From: Nymphaea colorata
Taxonomy: Eukaryota > Streptophyta > Magnoliopsida > Nymphaeales > Nymphaeaceae
Direction of reading: 5' to 3'
Length of the DNA: 64,000 nt
NCBI RefSeq assembly: GCF_008831285.2
Contig: NC_045143.1
Span: 25,815,662-25,879,661, forward strand
The position numbers and the translations under genes were made by a program. The notes under the pieces are model-generated. The model was given only the letters and a program-made list of their open reading frames with translations, was not told the origin of the DNA and searched no databases. Position 1 is the first letter of the stretch, and the number at the start of each line of letters is the position of its first letter. Below are positions 1 through 10,881 of the stretch, piece after piece.

Positions 1-8
1 TAGAGTAA

Positions 9-266
9 GTGAATGCAGGGGTCAGGAATTTGAGCAAGAGGGTGGTGGAAAAAAAGAGACAAGCTACAGAGACAAACAACACAAGAGATAGGGCATTTGA
101 GCAAGAGGAGGTAGCAGAAACAAAGGGACAGGCTGTAGAGGCCAAGAATGCAAGGGAGAAAGAATTTGAACACCAAGTGGTGTCAGAAATGAAGGGCCAG
201 GCCACAGAGACAAGGAATGGATGGGAGATGGAACCTCAACAGAAGGAGTTGGCAGAAGAGGAGTGA
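9..266 (+). other. K/E/Q-rich coding fragment with three 23-residue repeats
   Basis: The open frame holds three consecutive 23-residue repeats, a period of 69 bases. Each contains a core like KGQATETRN or KGQAVEAKN followed by an acidic stretch, and the charge pattern suggests a coiled coil. Stop codons follow at once after 266 and the frame is broken through about 450, so this is a fragment and it also runs to the window edge. It may be the N-terminal or linker part of the mobile-domain-like sequence at 580-936, since both lie on the plus strand with an intron-like stretch between them. I do not recognise the family. Confidence 0.35.
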
Positions 267-559
267 CTTCTGGAGCTATAGAATGCAGAAAAGAAAGATA
301 ATGGGGAGCAGAATCCACTGCTTGATGAACTAGAGGGATTAGTGTTAGATGTGCATATTGTACCTGCACTAAAAATTAGAGTTCTAAGCGAAGGAGGAAG
401 CCTGATTCAAATTTAGAGGTGGCGAAGATAGTTTGGAAGAAAAGGAGGCAATTGTGTGACGCCAACATAGGTAATGTATGTTGTTTATTGAGGTATTTGT
501 AATTAAAGTTTTGGTACTAGATAATATCTTTGACACTGGTATTTCTATTGCACAAATGC

Positions 560-936
560 AGGCACTGCCAATGGCATTCAGTCATTGATTGATATGAAGT
601 TCAGTCAGACTCTCAAAAGCAGAGATTGGAGAGAATGCAAGTCTTGTTGTTCTATAGCGCAATGGAACTCCAATTGGGGCCTTTGTACACCCTGGCACAG
701 AAGTGGAATTCTCAGACAAACGCATTTGTGTTTGATGGATTTGAGATGATGAACACCCTAGAAGATGTTGTTAGGCTGCTGCATTTGAGAACACATGAAA
801 ACCTAGGCCTGGGATGTTCAGGTACAGCTTGATAGGGAAGAGCAGTGACTTTTTATGGTTGACAGATTTTGAGTTTAAGAAAGTTGTGGCCTTTGGAGGA
901 AAGTCGATGTCATCATTTGTTTGAGCTATAGAATAA
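560..936 (+). pseudogene. Plant mobile domain (PMD)-like fragment
   Basis: The frame from 626 to 832 contains TLAQKWNSQTNAFVF, then EMMNTLEDVVRLLHL. This is the layout of the plant mobile domain (aminotransferase-like family): W-x-x-x-T-x-x-F followed by E-M-x-x-T-L-E-D-V-x-x-L-L. Similarity seems to continue after a frameshift near 815 (LIGKSSDFLWLTDFEF and so on to about 930). An intron-like stretch ending in a pyrimidine/CAG acceptor-like site lies before about 560. Only a small part of the domain is present and it is frameshifted. PMD sequences are commonly carried by plant transposons, so this is more likely a transposon remnant than a host gene. Confidence 0.5.
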
Positions 937-2104
937 ATGGCAGCATGCAAATCAAGATGCACATAGCAAAACTCTCCTTACAACCAATCTTCTGATTTGT
1001 TACATGCCATATGTTATTCACTGCATTTTGGAATATATGCCATAAACACAAATGATGATGTGCCTTTAGCCATACGTGGGAGACTACAACTGCTAATGCA
1101 ATGTCACCATTCATCAATACAACTTTGGGGTGCTTCCCATTCATGGCTTCGGTGAGTACCTTGAACAACCACTCAAATGCCTCAGTAGTCTGATAAAAGT
1201 AGGATGCTCTACCGAAAAGGCCACCCATGAGCATTGGCACATCACTGAAGCATTTATAATCTAACCAAGACCCTTGAATATGCCTAGAAGAGACTTGTAG
1301 CATAACCATCCCCATCTGAATGGTGTTGTAGAAACTTGTATCTTTACTTAATTTTTCGTGAATAGATTCGACTAATGCCATAATTTTTCCTCCTTTCATC
1401 AATTCTATCTTCTTTCTCCTTAAGTTGTTTGTATGATCCATGCGAGCGAATGGAACATTATCATGGCTGCTTTCTACTTTAACAAATAGGTCATATGGTT
1501 TCCTTAGTGGTATAACTGGACGATCAGCCAACTCACTTACTTCAGCATATGATGATGTCAATTTGTGATGCAACTTAACATGCAGCTCGTGTGAGAATGT
1601 GCCAATGGATGCTTGTGTTGAATCATCACTACGTGAATACAATATTTTTTATGTGGATGCCTTCCCACCTCAACTAGACCTTGTATAAATCCTGTGCTTA
1701 GTTACATATGGGGCTGATCTCTTCCATCAATCTGTCAAACATACATATGACCATTTCACAACTACGACATCTGTGTTTCTCTTTATCCTACTCTTCCATA
1801 CATTAAGTCCATGGCAAAAAGCATAATAATTGTAGAGGCTATATGTTGCATCCTCTGTCTCAAACTCTATTTCTAAAGTAGGAGCACATCCTTCAGGATC
1901 TTCCATCTCAGACTTCATTCCTATAGCAGGAAACTCCAATCCTACAGCAAGACTATGTTCTTTGAGATCCTCCATCTCAAACTCCATTCCTACAGAAGGA
2001 ATACATTCTTTGGTGTACTTTATTTGCTTGCAAAGGGACTCAATCTTTTAGTTGTCGTCATTTGATGATGTAGATATTTCATACACCATGCCATTTGCCT
2101 GCAT
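926..2104 (-). pseudogene. FAR1/FRS-type (MULE-derived) transposase-like gene, broken
   Basis: Read on the minus strand, about 1,987-1,727 encodes a FAR1-type DNA-binding N-terminus: EFETEDATYSLYNYYA, then KSRIKRNTD and a Y-V-C motif, with the pattern E-A-x-x-F/Y-Y-x-x-Y-A typical of the FAR1 domain. From 1,642 to 926 a second frame carries the MULE transposase part, with AFEWLFKVLTEAMNGKHPK, a following D (MNGDIALA), and HHHLCLWHIFQN. Stops and a frame change separate the two parts (1,642-1,727), and an in-frame TAG lies upstream near 2,050. The C-terminal SWIM zinc finger is missing. The family includes domesticated transcription factors and active MULE transposases; this copy is not functional. 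It abuts the oppositely oriented PMD fragment. Confidence 0.7.
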
Positions 2105-4734
2105 AAAGCAGATCAATCAAATAACGTTTTAACATTGTCTCACGAATTATTTATTCACGCATAAATACCTTCCATCAAATAACATTCAACATTATCTCAT
2201 CACAAAGTTCAATGATCAATAACGAACCTTATCTCATGCCGTTTAGTTATACGTATCTCCTGTAGAAGTGTTGTCATATCTTTCTCTAGTTACCATTCCT
2301 GCCCTTCTTGGTAGATCCATTATTATCTCATTGTTTCATAACCATTCCTTTCATAATGTGATTACGTTATTTTGTCTTTGTTTACTTATTGCTTACTTTG
2401 TACATGTGCCTTCTCTCATTTTGTCAATCAATAACGGGAGGAATGATTATAAAATAATGAGATAAATTGGAATGCAAAAACGTATCCCCTGAATTCATTC
2501 TCTCACACATTCATTATGTTACAAATTCGTTATCTCACGCAAACTATACAAACACATTACGTCGTAACATTGTCTACCACCTAAACTAGGATGCATTCAC
2601 TATTTTGTCTATAACATTATCTACCACATGAATTGAGATGTAATGTTACCTGTTGCATCGATATTTTCTTCATTTTTTATCTCTTCATCACCTTTGCCTA
2701 AAGGTGCTGCTTCGATTTCTTTGTATGTCCAAATGTTGGAAAATAAATCCTGTAGAAGCCATTGCCTTTGTCATTTAACGTCCACAAATAAAAAACTAGA
2801 ACGATATTGTTGTGAACTCAATCCTTTTATTCTGTTGTCATTTCTGTCATTCTTGTTTCAAGGTCAATCTTTATTTAGTGGCAACCTCTACTCCCATTCC
2901 TTTCTTCACTGGAAACCTCTCTCTTCTTTTTTTCTCTTCCTAACCGTCTTCCTTCTTTTGGGTGAAAGAATGCATGCGGCGTGAACACAGGTTAAGTACC
3001 TATGTTGTGTCTGTGCAATGCAATGACGTTCAAGTAAATATGCACATGTACCTTTTTTTGGCACAAAGGTCATTACTGAAACCTTACATATACGTAGCAG
3101 GTCCACCCCCAGCATATACATAGGGTGCTCACGTAACTTGGTCTCATAATGCTGGGGGTTGTACTACATGTTCTGCGGTTTATGTGCATCATTCATATTT
3201 GTTTGGATGGATCTTCACATAGAAGTGGAATTTTTCATTTTTGTGGCTTTGATTTGTGTTATTTTAATTGTTCTGATTATTTGATTACTTTGTTTATGTT
3301 GGCATTTGAAGCTAAAAAGAAGAATGCTTTTGATGCCATTGTGACACCATTAAATACCATTAGAGATTGTTTGGCAACAGTGGCGATTGTTACTATTTAA
3401 TGGCAGATCTACGTTGTAGCTAGTGCAGATAATTGTCTACACCATCCCACAACATTAATTGCATTTACATATAGAAATTTAATTATTATTTTTTTTTTTA
3501 CATATGATTGCACGTTAAAATTTGAAATTTAAACTTAGAGTGCCCCTTAATAAAATATTTATGAGAGATTCATGAAACACTTGTTAAGGTTTTACATGTA
3601 TGTGCGCATATTCACAAGACTTTTACTGTTTGACAATTATGGTATCGGACGATGCTGTCATTATCAGGCCGTACAATAATGACGACACTGATTAACAATG
3701 GACAACTCATAGGTCCAATGGAGTAGTACTGAAGAAAACTGCCTTACCTACAATCTCGGTTGATTCGATGAGGTTAAATAAGATGATTGTTTTCGGTAAA
3801 GTTTCTGCGAGAAAGATGCGATTAATGAAAGATGCATGCAAGAAACAAAGACATTTACATCATCAAATAGACATGCAAACCGTCCAGTACTTTTTGGCAA
3901 TTATCTCGACAAACTTTACCATTCCAGGGAAACATCTGTTGGTCAGACATTTTGGTGAAATCTAATATTATAGGCCATGGCTTACTAAAAAAGTATATAT
4001 GGTTATGTACATATTTCCCATGCAGTTGTTTTTGCAAGATCTCGACTAGAATTTTGAGATCCAACTGTCTAATAAACTCAAAATATACAAAACTACTCGC
4101 GGAAGAAAAAAAAATCATCAACAACATAATTGTAGATATTAAATCTAATTGCATAAAAATAAATCCACAGCTGCATAATATCCAGAAATAGAGGATGTCA
4201 TTAATGAATCACATCTAGACTGTTGAAATCTGATGATCTTTCCTCATGCATATGCATGTAATGTTACCCAATAAAGCTCGTCTAGAAATGAAGTTGGACT
4301 TGCAAAAAAGCATCCAGCTCTGACAGCACACGCAAGCCAAACAAATACTGAACTGCTGGCCATTCTGGTTTCCATATATATGTGCGTGCATCTACGTTGA
4401 AAGATTTTATCGCTTTATCCAAATTAACAAGAGTATGTGCTCATAGATGATATCATGTTTAATAATTTAATAATTATATGTTAATCCAAACAAAGTATGT
4501 GTTTCCGTCTGATGCCAATATGTTTATGAATCAGCTTGAGAATTACTGCTATATATTATATGCTTTCTATGGTTTCCTTATGCTATGTCTTCCTTGCAAA
4601 TAGGCATGCGACTTTGCTAAAGAACCAAAAGCCATCTCGCCAATGGACAATATGAAGAAGATCAGAAATGGCCAAATTGAACAAGTAGGCTTGGCTCGCA
4701 CTTATAAAATGTCGCTCGAAATGCAATTTATTGC
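2105..4734. other. AT-rich non-coding stretch
   Basis: Only short open frames without recognisable domains occur here. The sequence contains poly-T tracts (near 3,489) and no clear repeat ends. The part next to 2,104 could be upstream or intron sequence of the FAR1-type pseudogene. I see no gene. Confidence 0.4.
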
Positions 4735-4855
4735 CATTTAGGTCGGCTGAAACCATCCATTGAGGCCAAACCCGTTACCAATATCACATTGGCGACGACA
4801 TTTGAACTATTGACGATGGCAAAAGCCGTTGCCAATAACATACTTTCTTGTTGTG
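4735..4855 (-). mobile_element. Possible CACTA-type transposon terminus
   Basis: On the minus strand the stretch begins at 4,855 with CACAACAAGAAAGT. This differs by one base from the CACTACAAGAAA terminus common to plant CACTA elements. It is followed by short GC-rich subterminal motifs built on GGCAACGGC and its variants (plus-strand GCCGTTGCCAAT, GCGACGAC and GACGATGGC). Such repeated subterminal motifs are typical of CACTA ends. I could not find the partner terminus in the window, so this may be a lone end. Confidence 0.3.
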
Positions 4856-6491
4856 ATGTGCACTTGGATCTTTTGTAAGTGTTTCATGCTACTGATCTAG
4901 GAATTTGTTTGAGAAAATTCTGTCTTATTTCCCATGCATTGGTACATGGAAATTATGAATGGTCAAGCTCAGTTTTCTAGTTAATGAGATGAGGGTACTC
5001 CTTCCCAAGTCTTATTTTCACTTGCATTTCTATTTTCTTTTAGATTATGACAAGTTGATACCACTATATAAGCCTAGAAATGCCCAGAAAATTAGAAAAA
5101 ACAAAGCCAAACATGACTTCAAATAGTGAATTAAGGAATTTTGATGTTATATTGTGGCTAATTTCCATGAGATTTTCCTTTTCCAATTAATGACACCAGT
5201 ATTTTTTTTTTTTTTTTCTCTTTGTGCAGTTTGCTATATTTAGATAATTGTTTAACTGAACTTTTGCTTTTTATTGTCATTTGTACCAATCAAAACCCCA
5301 TACAATTAACTAACAAACGAATAATTTTGTCCAATCTAATTGACAGGGATGTTATACCTCATATTGTTGCCCTATTGCTTAAGCTTTCCCACCACATCCC
5401 TGTATGATAATTATTTTCATACAAATTTTGAACTCTCTCATATATGATAATCATTTTTTTTCCAATGGTTCAAACGACGTTGACCTTTGTGGTGCTAAGT
5501 TATACGGTTTGTCTGGTGAGGTACCATTTGTTTGTTTGTTAGAGGTGTCTGAATATGGATCCATGTTAGATCTCTACCTCTCAGCCACTTGTGGGCAGGA
5601 AACACATGGATGATGTCAACCCAGCTGACCTTATTCCCAGTGGTAGGTGGCCACAATACGACACTTGTTTAATATTTGTTTTCAATTTTTAAATATTTTT
5701 GGTCAAATTATAACTTAGCAACCAAACATGCTTACCAAAGACCAGGTTCCTAAGTCAACATGATCCTTTAAATCTTAGTTTAAGAAAACGGGCTCCTAAA
5801 GCCCATTTGGCAATGAAAAAAGTTGTCTGAATCTGCCCTAAAATTAGGGCAGTTTCATGAAATATTAGGCTATGGTATTCTCAATTTATCAGTCTTTTAA
5901 GGCAGCTTCATATATACTGTTAGTATTGCCTAGTGACCTGAAAGTAGACTCCCTTGTATGTTTAGGGTCAAACAGGCACACAAAGTCATTTTCTTCAAAT
6001 ACAATAACACATCTAAAAATTTTGAAAAGTATAGTTCTACATACGGTGACAAACTATTAAAAGTATGGATAGTGGATAGCCTTTGTCACCAGCAAGATGA
6101 AGCATTCCAATGGGCTCAGCTTCATGTCATACTCAGTAGGTCTGGCGAATCATGTCATTTAATTTGTTGCTTCGATTTTCCACCAAAATTTATGAATCCC
6201 AACTGACCATTTAGATCAAGTGATGAAACAAATCACGTTGTTAAGAAATCAACAATATTGGCAGCTTATATATATGTCAAATGTGACTATTGCCAACAAG
6301 AGGTAGCTCATAAGGGGAGATGTGGGCGACCTGCCAACAGCGGACATGGTCGGTAATGCGTCATGTGGAGCTGAACAGGTGGGAAATGAAGCTGATCTAT
6401 ATCGCCCCTTTGCTCACTGCCAGCAGCCATCGCCTTGTGTGATAGCTGCCCTACTGCAGAGCTGTCAATATTAATTTTCAAAATAGTTTAG
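4856..6491. other. Non-coding stretch without recognised features
   Basis: The short open frames here show no family similarity that I recognise. There is a long poly-T run near 5,200-5,217. Between about 6,300 and 6,430 the base composition is more GC-rich than its surroundings, but I can assign nothing there. Confidence 0.35.
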
Positions 6492-6942
6492 ACTGACAAC
6501 AACTCACCATGCAGCTCACCATATGTTAATTTTGGGAAAAAAGATAAAACCTGCCCACAATCATAGCAACTCACCATGCGTGAAGGTTGGAAAGAAAATA
6601 TTGCATGATAAACTTGGAAAGAAGACAACACATTATCACAAATCCTCATGTATGAATTATGGAAAGAGGGTGATGTATGATCAAGAAATGGATCTGACAC
6701 CACATGCAGCTACAAATCAGGAACAAGGTTGTAGTAATGAACACATGTAGAAATTATTGTGAAAACAAATTCTTCTAAATAAAGCTGAAGGAAATTCAAA
6801 AATTAATATTGTAACTGACCCATCTCTTGTGTAAAGTACAAGGCAATAAAAGAAGACTCATCATCGTTTTGATGACTGAGTACCGTCATGTAGGTTAATA
6901 TCTGAACCATGTTAAATTTCTCTTTTTTCATCATTTTTTTCA
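6492..6942 (+). repeat. Copia 5' LTR (left end approximate)
   Basis: The right end is well fixed: the sequence runs into CA at 6,941-6,942 directly before the primer-binding site. The left end is set at the TG of TGACAACAACTCACC by comparison with the start of the unit 2 copia 3' LTR (TGATAATGCACCAGCTCAC). With no second LTR of this copy in the window, the left boundary is a guess. Confidence 0.5.
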
Positions 6943-6954
6943 TGGTATCAGAGC
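6943..6954 (+). promoter_or_regulatory. Primer-binding site for initiator tRNA-Met
   Basis: TGGTATCAGAGC matches the 3' end complement of plant initiator tRNA-Met. It lies immediately after the LTR-terminal CA, as expected for the minus-strand primer site of plant LTR retrotransposons. Confidence 0.85.
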
Positions 6955-6955
6955 C

Positions 6956-7960
6956 GTGCAAGCCCTCTTGGGACCTTCTCTTACTGATTTCTTTCCTACT
7001 ACTGCAATGGTATCATCCTCAGCAACGTCATTGGCTAAGTTCTCTTTTCCTTCAAATGTGAATGTTGCTAATTTTGTCTCGATCAAGTTCACGCATAAGA
7101 ATTTTCTTCTCTGGCAAACTCATATGCTTGGCCTCATAGAAAGCCAGGATCTTATTGAGTTTATTGGTGGCACTATTCCTACGTCAAGTTCAACAATTGA
7201 ACATTTGAAACTACTGAAAATGGTGAACCTTTCAACAGCCTTAATCTTGATTTCAGTGACCTGGAAGAAATCAGATTGATTGCTTCGAGGCTAGCTTTCA
7301 GTATCTCTGTCTGAAGAGGTGTTGGGTCTAGTCATTGGACACAAGACTTCAGCAGAAGTGTGGATGACCTTAACAACAACATTTGCACGAGTCAAAAGAG
7401 AGACATTTTCTATCGAATAGGGAATTACAAACTTATTGAAAACAAGATAAGTCCATTACCGAGTATATCACTTAATTCATGTCTATTTTTGATGAATTTT
7501 CTGCTATAGGCAAGCCTCTCAATGATGAAGATAAAGTTTTTTGGTTGATGAGCAGTTAAGGAGCAGGTTATGAAGCCACCAATTTTGCTTTATCTTGAAG
7601 TTGTCTCGTTACTTTAAGACCATGAGAGCATGAAGGACCTTAGTCCAAGCGAAAGCAAGTTGAATGCTAATGTTGCATTTCTTACCCAGCAGACAGGAAA
7701 TCAAAATAACAAGGGTCGCTACAACAACAATAAACACATAAACAACAATCACTTTAACTCAAGAGGCTGTGGATTTGTTCCAGTTTCTTAATCTCGTGAC
7801 AATCATGGATCAGCCAACTCTAATGGAGCTTCTTCAAACAAACCGAAGGTACCATGCCAAATATGTGGACAAAATAATCACTCTTCTCTTAAATGTTATC
7901 ATAGATTTGATCAGTCATATCAACCACGAGATGTACCTCCAGCATTCACTAATCTAAAGG
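6956..7960 (+). pseudogene. Copia gag remnant
   Basis: The first frame (to 7,279) has the plant copia gag N-terminus: IKFTHKNFLLWQTHMLGLIESQDL followed by an F-I-G-G-T motif (the kNFllWk...l...dL...l.G pattern). Later parts in other frames, including the Asn-rich stretch near 7,690-7,760 and a possible zinc-knuckle region near 7,850-7,950, continue gag. Several frameshifts and stops make it non-functional. Confidence 0.7.
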
Positions 7961-7969
7961 TGTCAGATC

Positions 7970-8210
7970 CAAAGGACCAAGATTGGTATCTAGATACAGG
8001 AGCAACTTCTCATGTCACAAACAATTCAAGTAATCTTCAAAACTGTGTTAAGTACAAATGATCCGATAAAATAGTGCTAGGAAATGGTGAAAAATTGGAC
8101 ATTACTCACATTGGAACAGCCGACATAAAGGTCGGATCCAAAATTCTCTCTCTCCTCTCTCTCTCTCTAGATAATGTTTTGGTGGTTCCAGGTATTAAAA
8201 AAAGCTAAAT
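7970..8210 (+). pseudogene. Copia aspartic protease remnant
   Basis: The translation shows DWYLDTGATSHVTNN, the D-T/S-G-A active-site motif of copia proteases, then LGNGEKLDITHIGTA and LDNVLVVPGI, the conserved downstream strands. A stop interrupts the frame after about 25 residues, and a (CT)n run near 8,140-8,170 has expanded inside the domain. Confidence 0.7.
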
Positions 8211-8369
8211 CTTTGTGAGCCAACTCACCAGTACCATGCCTTATTTATTTGAATTCTCTTTTAACTTGTTTGTGATTAAGGACAAGGAGACCAAGGCAGT
8301 GATAGCAGTATGATCTGGAGAGTGAGACTTATATGCACTCAAAGGCAATCCAAAGGACATTTTTTTTCA

Positions 8370-9340
8370 GCAAGGTTTCGAACAGCTTCTTCCGATGTTT
8401 GGCATGGATGCTTGGGGCATCTGCATGCTATAATTCTTGATTTTATGTCAGCAAATAAAATGAGTCATGAACAAAACGACAGGTTTTACCATTTGTCAAA
8501 GTTGCCAAATGGAAAAATCTTGTCGACTTCCAGTTCTTCCAATAGAGGTTGATTCTGGTGCTATGTTTGAAAAGGTCCACTGCAATTTGTGGAGACCAGC
8601 TCCAATGGCTTCTTGTCAAAGCATTAAATATTATGCTTATCAATTCCCTCGTTATTCTTGGTACTATCCTATAAAGAGAAAATCGGATTTTTTTTCTTCC
8701 AAGTTTCTTGAATTACATACTATGATAAAAAAATAATTTGGTATTTCTATGAAGATTTTTCAAACTAACGACGAAGGAGAATTCAACAGCTCTTGTTAGG
8801 TTGACGATCTTAAAGATCATGGCATCATCCATCAGAAGCTTGCCCAAAATCGCCTGCTCAAAATGGCATGACAGAGCGTAAGCACAGGTCAGTTAAAAAA
8901 TGAGGACTTACTCTCCTCTTTCGTAGTGGATTACCAGCACAATATTGGGTAGAGGCCTTCTCTACAGCCATTTTGCTCATAAACTGTCTGCCCTCTCAAA
9001 TGCTGGACGTGGAAAGCCCATACAAGCTTCTATTTGGGAAGCAATCACATTATTCTTGCTTGCGTGCCTTTGAAAGCGGATGTTACCCTTATTTACGAGG
9101 ATATAATCAGCACAAATTCCAGCCAAAATCGTTGCCATGTATATTTATTGGGTATAGTGAGCACCACAACGGGTATAGATGTAGATGTCTATACCCTTCC
9201 ACTGGACCTGTCTATATATCATGCCATGTAGTCCTTGATCAAACTTTCCTTCCTTTTCATCAACCTCAAACTCATAGTTATGCTCATCCCACTCATGATA
9301 ATTTTGTCTCATTCTCCCTACATCCACCTGATGCACATAC
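8370..9340 (+). pseudogene. Copia integrase remnant
   Basis: A GAG-pre-integrase segment (SDVWHGCLGHLH) comes first, then the integrase core in several frames. Recognisable pieces are a degenerate H-x-N-L-W block near 8,580, a Q-T-N/D-x-x-G-E-F-x-S motif near 8,765, and an A-Q-N-G-M-T-E motif near 8,855. The SPYKLLFGKQ to IFIGYSEHHNGYRC block at 9,010-9,190 is the C-terminal part. Frameshifts occur at several points. Confidence 0.75.
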
Positions 9341-9529
9341 AGCCCATAAAATGATCAACGGCTTGCACAAATGCATGTTGGAGATCCTCCTTTGGAACTA
9401 GAGGACCAACCTCATATAACAACCAAGTCAATCAACAGCCTTAATTACCATCAACCTCCTAACATACCAACAACTCATCCTCTGCCAATTGAATCTTTGC
9501 CACCTACTCAACCACTACTACTGACATCA

Positions 9530-10881
9530 TCTGCTTCCCATGCCATGACCACTAGATCCAAATCTCGAATAGTAAAACCAAATCCAAAATATGTGTTTCC
9601 CATTTCTATGCTGAAGGTACCAAACCACTATACTATGGCACTAAAACATGGAGGCTGGAATAAAGCAATGGAAGATGAGATGACGGCACTACAAGCAAAC
9701 AATGCTTGGCCTCTTGTGCCAAGGAATCTACACATGCATGTCACTGGCGGCTGGTGGGCTTCAAAACAAAACTAAAAAGTGATCAGACATTGGAACAACT
9801 CAAGTCGCGTCTAGTGGCTCAAGGGTATAGTCAAGTCAAAGGTATTGATTTTCTAGAGACTCACCGGTGGTTAAATTTGCTACAATTCGAATGGTTAAAA
9901 GTATTGATCTGGCTCATGTTCTCAAACAATTAGATGTAAAAATGTATTTTTAAATGGCCATCTACAAGAATTGGTTTTATATTATTCAAAGATGCTACTC
10001 ATCCAAATCATGTCTGCCGACTGAATAGAGCCATGTATAGACTGAAGGAAGCCCCTCGGGCTTGGTATGATCACTTTGGAAAATTTCTATTTATCATGAG
10101 ATTCACTGCTAGCATGTCCGACTCATTTCTCTTTGTTCGGCGACAAGATAATCATGTTACTCTTCTCTTACTTTACGTTGGAGACATCATTCTAACTGGC
10201 AACTCTAAAAAAATTAAATGAGTTTATTGAGCAAGTAAGGGAGGAGTTTGGAATGAATGATTTGCGAGATGTTAATTTTTTCCTTGGCATTCAGCTTCAA
10301 AGGAAATCAGATGGCATGTTTCATCAACAAAAATATGCCAACGACATCATTTGTCGAGCAAATATGCAGAATTGTAAATCCACCAACACTCCCATCATGG
10401 TTAATGCCAAACATGATGCCTCCATGGATGTGCCATAAGTTGATGTTACTGGCTATTGAAGCCTTGTCGAAGCACTTCAATATCTCACTCTAACCCAGCC
10501 AGACTTGTCATTTGCAGTGAATTTTTTTTCCAATTTATGCATGCACCCACTCTTGAACATTTTCAGATGGCGAAAGAATTGCTCAACATGTTCATGGCAC
10601 ATCTCACTATGGCATGAATTTTTTCAAGAGAAAATCGACCTCGCTTGAAGCCTATTTTGATGCAGATTGGGCCGGATGCCCAAATAGTAGACGATCAACT
10701 TCTAGCTATTGCATTTTTGTTGGACTACTTACATCTCAAGGAGTTCTAAGAAGAAACCAACTATGCTAGGACATAGTGTGAAGCTAAATGTCGTGCCCTT
10801 GCTACAGCCATTGCAGAGATTACTAGGGTCACATACTGACATTTATACTCCAAGATGTTGGAATCTATTTACCTAAGCCAC
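9530..10881 (+). pseudogene. Copia reverse transcriptase/RNase H remnant
   Basis: The RT begins near W-x-x-A-M-E-D-E-M (about 9,655) and continues through MYRLKEAPRAWYDHF (10,033 on), LLLYVGDIILTGN, and DLRDVNFFLGIQL. The catalytic Y-V-D-D block reads Y-V-G-D, so one of the paired catalytic aspartates is replaced. RNase H is seen as YFDADWAGCPNSRRSTSSYC (about 10,650-10,710). Frameshifts and stops are frequent. The sequence stops at 10,881, where the long LTR starts. Confidence 0.85.

Larger units (their letters stand above)
6492..10881 (+). mobile_element. Ty1/copia retrotransposon, decayed and 3'-truncated
   Basis: The order is 5' LTR, tRNA-iMet primer site, gag, protease, integrase, reverse transcriptase and RNase H, which is copia order (integrase before RT). 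Every domain is interrupted by stops or frameshifts. The 3' end, including the polypurine tract and 3' LTR, is missing: sequence stops in RNase H near 10,881, where a gypsy-type LTR begins. The LTR end resembles that of the copia remnant in unit 2 (ends near 32,892), with shared GATGACTGAGT and CTTTT/TCATCATC-like tails. The two therefore probably belong to related families. Confidence 0.85.
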
